DNA from: Falsirhodobacter halotolerans
Lineage (GTDB): Bacteria > Pseudomonadota > Alphaproteobacteria > Rhodobacterales > Rhodobacteraceae
Length of the DNA: 64,000 nucleotides
Direction: 5' to 3'
Assembly (NCBI RefSeq): GCF_022899245.1
Contig: NZ_JALJAZ010000001.1
Location: forward strand, 1,147,501-1,211,500
The notes beneath the pieces were generated by a model. It was not told the DNA's origin. It searched no databases and was given only the letters and a program-made list of their open reading frames with translations. Each line of letters begins with the position of its first letter. Positions within the stretch are counted from its first letter, which is position 1. The position numbers were made by a program, and so were the translations under genes. This document shows positions 34,427-45,808 of the stretch, one piece after another.

Positions 34427-35620
34427 ATGAGCCTTGCCAACGGTCGCCACTATCTCGCCATTCCCGGACCTTCGGTCATGCCCGACCGTGTGCTGGCCGC
34501 GATGCATCGCGCCGCCCCGAACATCTACGAGGGGGAACTGGTCGAAAGCGTGGCCACCGTCCGGCAGGATCTGAAATGGCTGGCGGGGTCGTCGTCGAAC
34601 CTTGCCATCTATATCACCAACGGCCACGGCGCGTGGGAAGCGGCGAACATGAACATGTTCTCGCGTGGGGACAAGGCGCTGGTGTTGGTGACGGGGCGCT
34701 TCGGCGTGGGCTGGGCCGCCGCCGCCCGACAGATCGGGGTGGAGGTCGAGGTTCTGGACTTCGGGCTCAAATCCCCCATCGATCCCGCGCGGGTGGAGGA
34801 GGCCTTGCGCGCCGACCCGTCGATCCGCGCCGTTCTGATGACGCATGTGGACACAGCCACCTCGGTCCGCAACGACGTGCGCGCGGTGCGTGGGGCCATC
34901 GACGCGGCGGGGCACGACGCGCTTTTGGCCGTGGATGCGGTCGCGTCTTTCGGCTGCGATCCGTTCGAATTCGACGGTTGGGGCGTGGACGTGATGATCT
35001 CGGCCAGCCAGAAGGGGTTGATGACCCCGCCGGGACTGGGGCTGGTCTGGTTCTCGGACAAGGCCAAGGAGGCCCCGCGGACCGACCTTGTCACCCCGAT
35101 GTGGGATTGGGGTCCGCGCACGGATTTCTCGTTCTTCTATGAACAGTTTGCGGGCACGGCACCGACCCACCTTCTGCTGGGCCTGCGCGAGGCGCTGACC
35201 ATGATCCGCGAAGAGGGGCGCGAGGCGGTGTTCGACCGCCACGACGCGCTGGCCCATACCGTCTGGGCCGCGTTCGATGCCTGGAGCTTGGGCAATCCGA
35301 ATATCGGCCTGAACGTCGCCGATCCGGCCTTTCGCGCCCGCGCCGTCACGGCGGCGCGGTTCGGCGCCCCGCACGGCACCGCGATCCGCGCCTGGACGGA
35401 AAAGAACGCGGGCGTGATCCTGGGGATCGGGCTTGGCATGGCCGAACCGACGGATCCCGCCTATCACGGGTTTCTGCGCGTGGCGCATATGGGGCATGTG
35501 AACGCCCATATGACCTTGGGCGTTCTGGCGGTGATGGAGGCGGCGATGAAGGCCCTGGACATCCCGCATGGCGACGGGGCGCTGGCGGCCGCCGCGCAGG
35601 TCGTGGCGGATCGCGCGTGA
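34427..35620 (+). CDS. Class V aminotransferase (serine/alanine-glyoxylate type)
   Basis: 397 residues from ATG 34427 (CCGGAG ten bases upstream). IPGPSVMPDRVLAAM is the hallmark N terminus, TNGHGAWEAANMNMF binds the cofactor phosphate, LAVDAVASFGCDPF holds the Asp, and Lys in SASQKGLMTPPG forms the PLP Schiff base. Relatives move amino groups between serine, alanine or hydroxypyruvate and glyoxylate. The exact substrate is open. It converges with the glutamine amidotransferase gene, with adjacent stops. Confidence 0.88.
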   Translation: MSLANGRHYLAIPGPSVMPDRVLAAMHRAAPNIYEGELVESVATVRQDLKWLAGSSSNLAIYITNGHGAWEAANMNMFSRGDKALVLVTGRFGVGWAAAARQIGVEVEVLDFGLKSPIDPARVEEALRADPSIRAVLMTHVDTATSVRNDVRAVRGAIDAAGHDALLAVDAVASFGCDPFEFDGWGVDVMISASQKGLMTPPGLGLVWFSDKAKEAPRTDLVTPMWDWGPRTDFSFFYEQFAGTAPTHLLLGLREALTMIREEGREAVFDRHDALAHTVWAAFDAWSLGNPNIGLNVADPAFRARAVTAARFGAPHGTAIRAWTEKNAGVILGIGLGMAEPTDPAYHGFLRVAHMGHVNAHMTLGVLAVMEAAMKALDIPHGDGALAAAAQVVADRA

Positions 35621-36400
35621 TCAGGCGCTGATCCTGAGGCCGCTGCGACGGGCCGCCCAATCGCGGGCGGCCTGACCGAAGGCCGCGAACAGCGGTCGTG
35701 ACACCGGATCCAGCGCCGCACGCCATTCCGGGTGCCACTGCACCGACATCGTGAACCCCGGCGCATCCTTGACATAGAGGGCTTCGGGCGTGCCATCGGG
35801 GGCGTGCCCGTCGATTACCACGCGCTGTCCCGCAGTCTTGATCCCCTGGCCATGAAGGGTGTTGGTCATCACCTCCTCGTGCCCCATCAGGCGATGGAAA
35901 GGGCCGTTCGGGGTGAACCGGACGCTGTGGCGCAGCGCGAACTTCTCCTCCTGCGTGCCGTCAGGGGGCATCCGGTGGTTCTGCCGCCCCGGCAGATCGC
36001 GGATCTCGGGATAGAGGGTGCCCCCCATCGCCACGTTCACCTCCTGAAACCCGCGACAGATGCCAAGAAAGGGTTGGCCGCGTTCGACGCAGGCCCGGAC
36101 AAGGGGCAGGGTGACGGCATCGCGGTGGCGGTCAAAGCTGCCATGGGCCGGGGTCTCGGCCTCACCATATTCCTCCGGGTGGACGTTGGGCCGCCCGCCG
36201 GTCAGAAGAAAGCCGTCGCACAGGTCCAGAAGTTCGTGGGTGGATACGAGGCGGGGGTCCGAAGGGATGACGATCGGCATGCAACCTGCCGCCTGCGCCA
36301 CGGCCTCGCTGCTGAGGCGTCCGCTGACATGGGCGGAATACCCCTCCATCAAGGATTGGTTGTTCCCGATGATTCCGATGACCGCTCGATGTGCCGACAT
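35621..36400 (-). CDS. Gamma-glutamyl-gamma-aminobutyrate hydrolase family (class I glutamine amidotransferase)
   Basis: 259 residues. The nucleophile elbow FLGICRGFQEVNVAMGG contains the catalytic Cys; LLTGGRPNVHPEEYG and the late HPEW (SVQWHPEWRA) complete the peptidase C26 pattern with His and Glu. PuuD-like enzymes hydrolyse gamma-glutamyl-GABA in putrescine catabolism, which could fit the polyamine-type transporter in this window, but they are 18 kb apart and the link is weak. Confidence 0.88.
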   Translation of the reverse strand: MSAHRAVIGIIGNNQSLMEGYSAHVSGRLSSEAVAQAAGCMPIVIPSDPRLVSTHELLDLCDGFLLTGGRPNVHPEEYGEAETPAHGSFDRHRDAVTLPLVRACVERGQPFLGICRGFQEVNVAMGGTLYPEIRDLPGRQNHRMPPDGTQEEKFALRHSVRFTPNGPFHRLMGHEEVMTNTLHGQGIKTAGQRVVIDGHAPDGTPEALYVKDAPGFTMSVQWHPEWRAALDPVSRPLFAAFGQAARDWAARRSGLRISA

Positions 36401-36528
36401 GGTGCCCCGCGCCTTCCGCCATAAGGGGCCAGAATAAACGCGAAACCGCGCGGGGAAAAGCGCAGCTTCGTTTCACCACCGCTCAAAATCGCGGCACGGC
36501 GGGGCATTCGCGCCGTGCCGGAGGCGGT

Positions 36529-37497
36529 TCACTGCGGCTGAGGGGCTGGACCCTCCGACGGGGTGTCGGTATCGGCAGGTTCGGCGGGCGGGGTGACCGG
36601 TTCCGCCGGAAGGTCGGGGGCGGGGTCGTCCGTCGTCGCCGGTTCCTCGGACGTGGCGGGTGGGTTGACCGGGGTGTCGGTCGTCTCCGCCGGTTCCGGT
36701 GCCTCGGCCTCCGGGGCGGCGGGGAGGGTTTCCTGCTCCACCACGGCGGGGGTTGCCGTTTCCGCGACCGGCGCTGCGGCGCGTTTGGGCGCCGGGGGTT
36801 TCGGCGCGGGCGGCGGCAGCGTGTTGCGTGTGGGGATTTCCCCGGCAGAGTTCAGCACGATGACCTTCGTTCCCGACGGCACGCGCGAATGCAGGTCGAT
36901 GATGTCTTGCTGGATCATGCGGAAACAGCCCGAGGAGGCGCGACGCCCGATCGTGCGCCATTCCGGCGTGCCGTGGATGCGATATCCGTAATCCCGCCCG
37001 TCCAGCGTCAGGTAAAGCGCCCGCGCGCCCATCGGGTTCGTCGGACCGCCGGGCTGCCCGTCACGCCACTTCTCCAGCGACGGCTGGCGGGCGATCATCT
37101 CGGCCGGCGGGGTCCAGGTGGGCCACCGCCCCTTGCGCGACACAAGGGCCGTGCCGGACCAGCCGAACCCGTCCCGCCCGACCGAGATGCCGTAGCGGAT
37201 CGCCTTGCCACCTTCTTGCACAAGGTAAAGGACGGCCCGGTTCGGGTCGATGATGATCGTTCCCGGCGCCTGGTCGGTGGCATAGGGGATGATCTGCCGA
37301 CGATAGGCGACGGGGATCTGATCCTCGGGGATGGCCGGGATGTTGAACGACCCGTCCTTGCGCGCGGCATAGGCGTTCTCGAAGAATTGCGGCTCGGTGC
37401 TGACGGCGGGCGGCTGCTCCGTGATCTGGGTGATCTGCTCGCAGCCCGCCAAAAGGGCGACCATCGCGGTGGCGGTGAGAATGGATTTGAACGTCAT
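36529..37497 (-). CDS. L,D-transpeptidase lipoprotein (YkuD domain) with acidic Pro-rich tail
   Basis: 322 residues. MTFKSILTATAMVALLAGC is a lipoprotein signal ending at the lipobox Cys. The YkuD domain spans about residues 75-225: IIIDPNRAVLYLVQEGG, then the catalytic motif YRIHGTPEWRTIGRRASSGC with Cys. It cross-links peptidoglycan 3-3 or tethers proteins to it. The last ~100 residues are Pro/Glu/Thr/Ala-rich and probably disordered, which is longer than in most relatives. Confidence 0.9.
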   Translation of the reverse strand: MTFKSILTATAMVALLAGCEQITQITEQPPAVSTEPQFFENAYAARKDGSFNIPAIPEDQIPVAYRRQIIPYATDQAPGTIIIDPNRAVLYLVQEGGKAIRYGISVGRDGFGWSGTALVSRKGRWPTWTPPAEMIARQPSLEKWRDGQPGGPTNPMGARALYLTLDGRDYGYRIHGTPEWRTIGRRASSGCFRMIQQDIIDLHSRVPSGTKVIVLNSAGEIPTRNTLPPPAPKPPAPKRAAAPVAETATPAVVEQETLPAAPEAEAPEPAETTDTPVNPPATSEEPATTDDPAPDLPAEPVTPPAEPADTDTPSEGPAPQPQ

Positions 37498-37561
37498 CGT
37501 GCGTCTGCCTGTTTGGTTCGCCTTAATAATGCGGCACCTGCCCTGAAGGACAACCCCACGA

Positions 37562-38812
37562 TCAGGAGAGGCGCACCAGCCGGTGCTTTTTCTTCCCGAT
37601 CGACACTTTCAGATCATCCCTCAGCATGTCGGGCGTGACGGTCAGGTTCGGATCGTCCACCACGTCGTTGTTGAAGCGCAACCCGCTTTCGGCCACCAGC
37701 CGCTTGGCCTCCTTGCCCGAGGTGACAAGGCCGGCATCGACCAGGAACCGCACGACGCTCAGCCCCTCGGCCAGGGTGGTTGCGGGCAGGGTGACCACCT
37801 CCAACTCGCCGCCGACGCCGCCCTGCTCGAAAACCGCGCGGGCCGTCGCCTCGGCCGCGGCCGCCGCATCCGCGCCGTGCAGCAGGGTTGTCACCTCATT
37901 CGCCAGACGGACCTTTGCCGCGTTGATCTCCGCCCCCTGAAGTGCGCCCAGACGGTCGCACTCCTCCACCGGCAGTTCGGTATAGAGTTTCAGGAACCGG
38001 CCCACATCGGCATCGGTCGTGTTGCGCCAGAACTGCCAGAAGTCATAGGCCGACAGCATGTCCCCGTTCAGCCAGATGGCCCCGCCCGCCGACTTGCCCA
38101 TCTTGCGCCCGTCCGAGGTGGTCAGAAGCGGAGAGGTCAGGCCGAAGATCTGGTTGTCCAGCACCCGCCGCGTCAGGTCGATCCCGTTGACGATGTTGCC
38201 CCACTGGTCCGATCCGCCCATCTGCAAGACGCAGCCATAGCGGCGGTTCAGTTCCAGAAAGTCATAGGCCTGAAGGATCATGTAGTTGAATTCGAGAAAG
38301 CTGAGGCTTTGCTCCCGGTCCAGACGCGATTTCACCGATTCAAAGGACAGCATCCGGTTGACCGAGAAATGCCGCCCGATGTCGCGCAGGAATTCAAGGT
38401 AGTTCAGATTGTCCAGCCATTCGGCGTTATCAAGCATCATGGCGTCGTTCGCCCCGTCGCCATAGGTCAGGTATTGCGCGAACACCTTCTTCATGCCGCC
38501 GATGTTTTCCCCGATTTTCTCGGGTGTTAGAAGGGGGCGTTCATCCGCCCGGAAAGACGGGTCGCCGACCTTGGTCGTACCGCCGCCCATCAGGGTGATC
38601 GGCTTGTGGCCCGTCTTCTGCAGCCAGCGCAGCATCATGATGTTCAAAAGATGCCCCACATGCAGCGAGGCCGCCGTCGCGTCATAGCCGATATAAGCCG
38701 GAACGACCCCTTTCACCAAAGCCTCGTCAAGGCCCTGATAATCGGTGCAGTCGGCCAGATAACCGCGTTCCATCATCACGCGCAGGAAGTCCGATTTCGC
38801 ATGGTAGGTCAT
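37562..38812 (-). CDS. tyrS: Tyrosyl-tRNA synthetase
   Basis: 416 residues, bacterial TyrRS length. The HIGH-type motif is [11 protein letters not shown] (about residues 51-61), the KMSKS-type motif is [11 protein letters not shown], and a C-terminal S4 RNA-binding domain follows (ETSKGLV-like region [21 protein letters not shown] split here for length). It charges tRNA-Tyr. Divergent from anmK, 61 bases apart. Confidence 0.96.
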   Translation of the reverse strand: MTYHAKSDFLRVMMERGYLADCTDYQGLDEALVKGVVPAYIGYDATAASLHVGHLLNIMMLRWLQKTGHKPITLMGGGTTKVGDPSFRADERPLLTPEKIGENIGGMKKVFAQYLTYGDGANDAMMLDNAEWLDNLNYLEFLRDIGRHFSVNRMLSFESVKSRLDREQSLSFLEFNYMILQAYDFLELNRRYGCVLQMGGSDQWGNIVNGIDLTRRVLDNQIFGLTSPLLTTSDGRKMGKSAGGAIWLNGDMLSAYDFWQFWRNTTDADVGRFLKLYTELPVEECDRLGALQGAEINAAKVRLANEVTTLLHGADAAAAAEATARAVFEQGGVGGELEVVTLPATTLAEGLSVVRFLVDAGLVTSGKEAKRLVAESGLRFNNDVVDDPNLTVTPDMLRDDLKVSIGKKKHRLVRLS

Positions 38813-38873
38813 GGTTGTTCTCGTGCTTTATATCGTGCAGGTCAGGCTATAACCGCCATGGGGGGAATTGACC

Positions 38874-39971
38874 ATGTTGAAATCGGGGCCGGTCTGGGCG
38901 CTTGGGGCGATGTCGGGCACCTCGCTTGACGGGGTGGATGCGGCGATGGTGCTGACCGATGGCGACCGGATTCTGGAGTTCGGACGCAGCGCCTATCGCG
39001 CGTATGATGACGCGGAGCACGATGTCCTGCGCGCCGCCCTGGGTCTGTGGGAAGGGGCGGAGGTTGCCGCGGCAACCCAGGTGGTCGAGCGGGTCCATGC
39101 CGAGGTGCTGTCAGGCTTTCCCGAGGCGGAGATCGTGGGCTTTCACGGACAGACGCTGGCGCATGATCCGCGTGGGCGGGGGACTTTGCAGGTCGGGTCC
39201 GGCGAAGGGCTGGCGGCGGGGCTCGGCCGTCCCGTGGCTTGGGATTTCCGCAGCCACGATGTGCGGATGGGGGGGCAAGGGGCCCCGCTGGCGCCGTTCT
39301 TCCATCACGCCTGTGCGCGCTGGTCGGGAATGGACCGTCCTGTTGCGTTCGTAAACCTTGGCGGGGTCGGGAACATCACCTGGCTCGACCCGCGACGTTC
39401 CGCGCCCGACATGAACGGCGCGCTGCTCGCCTTCGACACCGGCCCCGCGAATGCGCCCATCAACGATCTGATGCGGGCACGCCGGGGGCTTGATGCGGAT
39501 ATTGACGGGGCATTGGCCGGTGCGGGCAAGGTGGATGAGGGTGTTCTGAGCGCCTTCACCCAGCACGCCTATTTTCGAGACATTCCCCCAAAATCGTTGG
39601 ATCGCAATGATTTCCACGGCATTCTTCGGGCCGTGGATCATCTTTCGGATGGCGATGCCTGCGCCACGTTGACCCGCTGCGCGGTAGAGGGGGTCGCCCT
39701 TGCGCTGGACCACGCGCCCGTGCCGGTGGACCGGGTTCTGGTGACGGGCGGCGGACGCAAGAACCGGACGATGATGGACATGCTGGCGCAACGGCTTCAG
39801 GCCGACGTGCATGGCGTGGAGGCGTTCGATCTGGACGGAGACATGCTTGAGGCGCAGGCCTTCGCCTATCTGGCGGTGCGGGTGGCGCGGGGGATGACCT
39901 TGTCGGCCCCCATGACCACGGGTGTTCCGCAGCCGGTGACCGGCGGGCGGATGGCATGGCCGCCCGGTTAA
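38874..39971 (+). CDS. anmK: Anhydro-N-acetylmuramic acid kinase
   Basis: 365 residues. The ATP site [16 protein letters not shown] is at the N terminus; [12 protein letters not shown] and [14 protein letters not shown] are conserved substrate blocks. It phosphorylates and opens 1,6-anhydro-MurNAc released by lytic transglycosylases, for cell-wall recycling. ATG 38874 follows GGGGGAA; a TTG two codons earlier is possible. Confidence 0.94.
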   Translation: MLKSGPVWALGAMSGTSLDGVDAAMVLTDGDRILEFGRSAYRAYDDAEHDVLRAALGLWEGAEVAAATQVVERVHAEVLSGFPEAEIVGFHGQTLAHDPRGRGTLQVGSGEGLAAGLGRPVAWDFRSHDVRMGGQGAPLAPFFHHACARWSGMDRPVAFVNLGGVGNITWLDPRRSAPDMNGALLAFDTGPANAPINDLMRARRGLDADIDGALAGAGKVDEGVLSAFTQHAYFRDIPPKSLDRNDFHGILRAVDHLSDGDACATLTRCAVEGVALALDHAPVPVDRVLVTGGGRKNRTMMDMLAQRLQADVHGVEAFDLDGDMLEAQAFAYLAVRVARGMTLSAPMTTGVPQPVTGGRMAWPPG

Positions 39972-39986
39972 GGGCGGCCCGCCTCC

Positions 39987-41276
<1,290 letters not shown>

Positions 41277-41337
41277 TTATGGCCTGATGGGGTTCTAGCC
41301 CGCCGTCATGACCGTGAAAAGCCTGTTCGCGCGAACA

Positions 41338-41748
41338 TCAGCCTTTCCGCGGAACGCCATAAAGCTCCATCCGGTGGCCCTTCAGGGTATAGCCCAGCTT
41401 CTGCGCGATCTTTTCCTGAAGCGCCTCGATTTCGGGGTCCACGAACTCGATCACCTGTCCGGTATGCAGGTCGATCAGGTGATCGTGGTGGTCCCGCTCG
41501 GCATCCTCGTACCGCGCGCGCCCGTCGCCGAACTCCAGCCGGTCCAGGATGCCCGCTTCCTCGAACAGTTTGACCGTGCGATAGACCGTGGCAAGAGAGA
41601 TGCGCGGGTCGATCACGGCGGCGCGGGCGAACAGCTCCTCCACATCGGGATGATCCTCCGCCTCGCCGATCACGCGGGCCACGGTGCGCCGTTGTTCGGT
41701 CATGCGCAGGCCCTTGGCCTCGCAGCGGGCGATGATGTCGTGGGGCAT
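41338..41748 (-). CDS. fur: Fur-family metal-responsive regulator (Fur/Mur type)
   Basis: 136 residues from the ATG giving MPHDIIARCEAKGLRMTEQR. Winged helix: LRMTEQRRTVARVIGE and ISLATVYRTVKLFEE. The metal region has DHHDHLIDLHTGQVIEFVD and the C-terminal HRMELYGVP. In Rhodobacterales this subgroup acts as Fur or as the manganese regulator Mur; Irr proteins differ in the His run, so Irr is less likely. No adjacent metal transport gene. Confidence 0.88.
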   Translation of the reverse strand: MPHDIIARCEAKGLRMTEQRRTVARVIGEAEDHPDVEELFARAAVIDPRISLATVYRTVKLFEEAGILDRLEFGDGRARYEDAERDHHDHLIDLHTGQVIEFVDPEIEALQEKIAQKLGYTLKGHRMELYGVPRKG

Positions 41749-41866
41749 GGCGCGCTTTCTGTTTTTCGGGGCGTTTAGACGATCGCCCATGGGTCGGGCA
41801 AGCCATAGTGTCGTGACTTGTCCGCGCTGTCACGATAGGAGGCGGGGGAATGATGATGAGGTTCCC

Positions 41867-43009
41867 ATGACACCCGCCGCCCGCCTGTCCGCCGCGATCG
41901 AGATACTGGACCGCTGGCTGGCGGGAATGCCGGTGGAAAAGGCGCTGGTGAACTGGGCGCGGGCCAGCCGGTTCGCAGGGTCGGGCGACCGGAACGCGGT
42001 GCGGGATCTGGTGTTCGACGCGGTCCGCTGCCGCCGCAGCCATGCCGCCCTTGGCGGGGGAGAGACGGGGCGCGGATTGGTTCTGGGCGGGGTGCGGGCG
42101 CGGGGCGACGATCCGGCTGCCCTTTTCACAGGCGTGGGCCACGCACCCGCCGCGATCACGGAAGATGATGCGGGCACGGCGCCGTCGGGCAACGCGGCGC
42201 TGGATTGCCCGGACTGGCTCGCGGATGAGCTGCGACAGTCGCTGGGCGATCGGTTCGCGCCGGTGATGGAGGCACTGCGCCATCGCGCGCCGGTCTTCTT
42301 GCGCGCGACCCGCCCGGATGCCGCCCGGTCCCTGGCACAGGATGGGATCGCAACCGTTCCCCATCCGTTGGCCGCCAGCGCGTTGCAGGTGACGGACGGC
42401 GCGCGCAAGATCCAGACCTCGGCCACCTATCTTTCGGGCGGGGTGGAGTTGCAGGATGTCGCCTCGCAGGCGGTGATCGCGGATCTGCCGCTGGCGGATG
42501 GCCAACGGGTGTTGGATTTCTGTGCAGGTGGCGGGGGGAAGGCGCTGGCCATGGCCGCGCGGGCGCGGGTTCGGATCGATGCGCATGATGCCGCGCCGGG
42601 TCGCATGGCGGATTTGGCGGCGCGGGCCAAGCGCGCGAAGGTGACGATCGGGCAGGTCGACACCGCGACCGCCCTTGCGGGGACGTATGATCTGGTGTTG
42701 GCCGATGTGCCCTGTTCCGGGTCGGGCAGCTGGCGGCGGGCCCCCGAAGGGAAATGGGCGCTGACCGCCGATCGTCTGACGGATCTCGTGGCCATTCAGG
42801 CCGGGATACTGGATCAGGTGGCGGGGGTGGTTCGTGCGGGCGGGCATCTGGCCTATGTGACCTGCTCGGTCCTGATGCGCGAGAATGCGGGGCAGATCGC
42901 GGCGTTTCAGGCGCGGCACTCCGGTTGGGATCTGGTGCACCAGCGCAGCCTGACGCCGCTGGATGGCGGGGACGGGTTTCATCTTTCTTCGCTTCGCAAG
43001 CAGGGTTAA
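41867..43009 (+). CDS. RsmB/NOP-family RNA m5C methyltransferase
   Basis: 380 residues. SAM-binding VLDFCAGGGGKALAMA, catalytic DVPCSGSGSWRR and second Cys in YVTCSVLMRENAGQ. The N-terminal region (residues 1-120) replaces the NusB-like domain of E. coli RsmB, which methylates C967 of 16S rRNA; the target here is therefore probable but unproved. ATG 41867 was preferred because GATGAGG precedes it. It ends 34 bases before cckA. Confidence 0.85.
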   Translation: MTPAARLSAAIEILDRWLAGMPVEKALVNWARASRFAGSGDRNAVRDLVFDAVRCRRSHAALGGGETGRGLVLGGVRARGDDPAALFTGVGHAPAAITEDDAGTAPSGNAALDCPDWLADELRQSLGDRFAPVMEALRHRAPVFLRATRPDAARSLAQDGIATVPHPLAASALQVTDGARKIQTSATYLSGGVELQDVASQAVIADLPLADGQRVLDFCAGGGGKALAMAARARVRIDAHDAAPGRMADLAARAKRAKVTIGQVDTATALAGTYDLVLADVPCSGSGSWRRAPEGKWALTADRLTDLVAIQAGILDQVAGVVRAGGHLAYVTCSVLMRENAGQIAAFQARHSGWDLVHQRSLTPLDGGDGFHLSSLRKQG

Positions 43010-43043
43010 TCAGGCATTAACCTCTGACTGGCACAGCGGCAGG

Positions 43044-45032
43044 ATGACACGCTTTTTCGTTCCCCTCCGCTGGATTGCCGTCTTGCTGGGTCTTGGCGCC
43101 CTGATGTTGCCCCTTGTCCTTCTGGTGCAGGAGGTGCGGATGGCCGAGGTGGTTCTGGCGATCACCTTTACCTTCTGGACCATGGCCGCAATCGGGGCGG
43201 TGGCGGTGGGGGTGCGGATCCTGCGCGAACGGGCGCTGATTGCCGCGCTGGCCGCCTTGGCCGAGGATGATCCGGTTCCCAGCTTTGCCACGCGGGGGTG
43301 CGGGGCACGGCTTTGGGCCAACCGCGTCGCGCGGACCGCGCCCGTGGACGACGATCTCATGTCCCTGATCGCCGAACCCGATCTTGCGCTGTTCCGTTTG
43401 CGAAAACGGGCGGCGGTGAACGGATGGGCCTCGGACGACATCGCCACGACGGCGGCCGTGGTGCGCCTGTCGGTGCACCGGGCGGGGCCGGATTGTTTCG
43501 TCTGGCGGCTGGAGCGTCGCAGCCCGCCGGCGCTGCCGGACAACCCTGCGCCATCTGCCCCTGATCCGTTCTTCGATCAGGTGCCGCTGGCCCTGCTGCT
43601 TCTGGCATCCGACGGCACGGTGCGGCGCGCCAACGCCACCGCGCGCGAACAGCTTCATCTGACGGACATGCGGGCCGGGGTCGGTGATCTGTTCGAGGGG
43701 CTGGGGCGATCTGTCGTGAATTGGGTGCACGACGTGGCCGAAGGCCGGGTGCCCCCGGCCGCCGAAGTGCTGAAGCTGAAACGCGGCACGGGCGAGCGGT
43801 ATGTCCAGATCGCGGTCCGCCCGATGCCGGTGGACGGCAAGGCCGGGGTCCTTGCGGTCCTGATCGACGCGACGGCCCTGAAGGTGCTTGAGGCGCAATT
43901 CAACCAAAGCCAGAAGATGCAGGCCATCGGTCAGTTGGCGGGCGGTGTAGCGCATGATTTCAACAACCTTCTGACCGCCATTTCGGGCCATTGCGACCTG
44001 CTGCTGCTGCGTCACGATCCCGGCGATCCGGAATATTCGGATCTGGTGCAGATCCACCAGAACGCCAATCGCGCCGCAAGTTTGGTCGGCCAACTTCTGG
44101 CATTCTCGCGCAAGCAGACGCAGAAGCTGGAACCGCTTGATCTGCCCGAGGTGCTGTCGGATCTGACGCATCTTTTGAACCGGCTGGTGGGGGAACGGGT
44201 GCGCCTGCGCCTGTCCCATGCGGCGGGCCTTGGCCGCGTGCAGGCCGACCGGCGTCAGTTGGAGCAGGTGATCATGAATCTGGTGGTCAACGCGCGCGAC
44301 GCGATGCCCCAGGGGGGCGAGATTCGGATTGAGACCGCCAGCATCACGCTGAAGACCGAGATGCGCCGCAATCAGGCCGTTCTTCCGGCGGGCGACTATT
44401 CCGTGATCTGCGTGGGCGACTCGGGCGTGGGCATTCCGGCCGAGAATCTCGACAAGATTTTCGAGCCGTTCTTCACGACCAAGCGCGTGGGCGAGGGGAC
44501 GGGGCTTGGCCTCTCCACCGTCTATGGGATCGTCAAGCAGACCGGGGGCTATATCTTCGTGGACAGCGCGCCGGGGCAGGGCAGCACCTTCCACATCTAT
44601 CTTCCGCGCAGCGTCGATATGGTGGAGGCGGCACCCGCGCCCGCGCCCCTTCTTACCCATCGTCAGGGGGAGGGCGTGGTTCTGCTGGTGGAGGATGAGG
44701 CCCCGGTCCGCGCCTTCGCGTCGCGCGCGTTGCGCCTGCGGGGATACACCGTGGTGGAGGCCGCGAGCGGCGAGGACGCGCTGACCATTCTTGAGGATGC
44801 GACCCTGCGTGTGGATCTGTTCGTGACGGATGTGGTGATGCCGGGCCTTGACGGGCCGGCTTGGGTGCGGATCGCACAAGGCGACCGTCCCGATGCCCGG
44901 GTGATCTTCGTCTCCGGTTATGCCGAGGAGACGTTCTCGGACGAGCAGGCGCACATTCCGAACTCCGTGTTCCTGCCCAAGCCGTTTTCGCTTACGGAGC
45001 TGACCATGACGGTGCAACGCCTTCTGGGCTGA
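43044..45032 (+). CDS. cckA: Hybrid histidine kinase CckA
   Basis: 662 residues. Two membrane helices (about 8-28 and 36-58), a PAS-like region, HisKA with phospho-acceptor His in [20 protein letters not shown], HATPase blocks ([51 protein letters not shown]) and a C-terminal receiver with Asp in [13 protein letters not shown]. CckA passes phosphate through ChpT to CtrA, controlling motility and, in Rhodobacter, gene transfer agent production. Chemoreceptor or cell-cycle use differs by genus. Confidence 0.95.
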   Translation: MTRFFVPLRWIAVLLGLGALMLPLVLLVQEVRMAEVVLAITFTFWTMAAIGAVAVGVRILRERALIAALAALAEDDPVPSFATRGCGARLWANRVARTAPVDDDLMSLIAEPDLALFRLRKRAAVNGWASDDIATTAAVVRLSVHRAGPDCFVWRLERRSPPALPDNPAPSAPDPFFDQVPLALLLLASDGTVRRANATAREQLHLTDMRAGVGDLFEGLGRSVVNWVHDVAEGRVPPAAEVLKLKRGTGERYVQIAVRPMPVDGKAGVLAVLIDATALKVLEAQFNQSQKMQAIGQLAGGVAHDFNNLLTAISGHCDLLLLRHDPGDPEYSDLVQIHQNANRAASLVGQLLAFSRKQTQKLEPLDLPEVLSDLTHLLNRLVGERVRLRLSHAAGLGRVQADRRQLEQVIMNLVVNARDAMPQGGEIRIETASITLKTEMRRNQAVLPAGDYSVICVGDSGVGIPAENLDKIFEPFFTTKRVGEGTGLGLSTVYGIVKQTGGYIFVDSAPGQGSTFHIYLPRSVDMVEAAPAPAPLLTHRQGEGVVLLVEDEAPVRAFASRALRLRGYTVVEAASGEDALTILEDATLRVDLFVTDVVMPGLDGPAWVRIAQGDRPDARVIFVSGYAEETFSDEQAHIPNSVFLPKPFSLTELTMTVQRLLG

Positions 45033-45612
45033 GACGGTCGTAAAGATCGAAATCCCGCGCGCAGGCCTTGTGCAGCAGGGCCTCCGCCTGATCCGACAGG
45101 TCGAGGGCGCCGGGAGGGGAGACGTTCAGGCGCGGCAGGGTGATCGCGCAATCCAGACGATCCTCAAGGAACATGACGAAGGCGTCGATATCCTCATAGC
45201 GGAACAGGTGGTCCACACCTTCGCCGTTCCGGGGGCGCAGAAACCGTTCCTGCGATCCGACATCGGCAAAGGCCGGTTGCGGATCGGCGGCATAGGCGGT
45301 GACGAAATCGTCGAAGGTCATGCCGCGGGTGGCCTTGCCGGCCTCCACCGCCTCGCGCGTGCGATAGCGGAACCAGCTTCCCAGCCAGTCACGCGGTTCG
45401 CGCATCAGGGCCACCGTTTCGAAATCGTGCCCCGAGGCCATTTTCAGATAGGGGCCGATGAACCGGCGATAGCGTTGAACGGGCGTGTGCTTCAACACCG
45501 GGGGGCGCATCACTGGCATGGCCGACAGCGATTCGAGCGCGGTCTCGATCGCGGTCGATCCCGTCTTGGGCGTGGCGAGAAAGACGAGGCGACGTTCCCA
45601 GAAAACCAACAT
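44992..45612 (-). CDS. Sulfotransferase-like protein
   Basis: 206 residues. LVFLATPKTGSTAIETAL matches the 5' PAPS-binding loop of sulfotransferases, and VALMREPRDWLGSWFRYR matches the 3'-phosphate site (RxPxDWxxSW). Rhodobacterales relatives are sometimes mislabelled gamma-glutamyl kinase. The acceptor is unknown. Its last 14 codons overlap the 3' end of cckA on the opposite strand. Confidence 0.8.
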   Translation of the reverse strand: MLVFWERRLVFLATPKTGSTAIETALESLSAMPVMRPPVLKHTPVQRYRRFIGPYLKMASGHDFETVALMREPRDWLGSWFRYRTREAVEAGKATRGMTFDDFVTAYAADPQPAFADVGSQERFLRPRNGEGVDHLFRYEDIDAFVMFLEDRLDCAITLPRLNVSPPGALDLSDQAEALLHKACARDFDLYDRLSPEGVAPSWSAP

Positions 45613-45742
45613 ACTATGGCCCTTTTGCGATGGTGCGGCATGTTTTCGTCAGATTGCGTAAACGATTGGTTAAGCAATTTCCGATGTAGATCAATTTGAT
45701 GAAAATGCTTGATATCTCATAAGGCAGCGCGCATATAGGCGT

Positions 45743-45757
45743 GAACAAAAAGGGAAT
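45743..45757 (+). promoter_or_regulatory. Possible LexA (SOS) box upstream of recA
   Basis: GAAC-N7-GAAT, read on the other strand as ATTC-N7-GTTC, is one base from the alphaproteobacterial LexA direct repeat GTTC-N7-GTTC. It lies about 50 bases before the recA start. One mismatch keeps confidence moderate. Confidence 0.45.
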
Positions 45758-45808
45758 TCATGGGCGATTGCCCCGTGGCCCCCTGCTGTGCGAGAAGGGA
45801 TGACACGA

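Noticed and set aside
34295..35569. 425-codon upstream extension of the MsbA-type gene
   Set aside because: It runs antisense through the class V aminotransferase, and the exporter has its own ATG with GGAGAGG.
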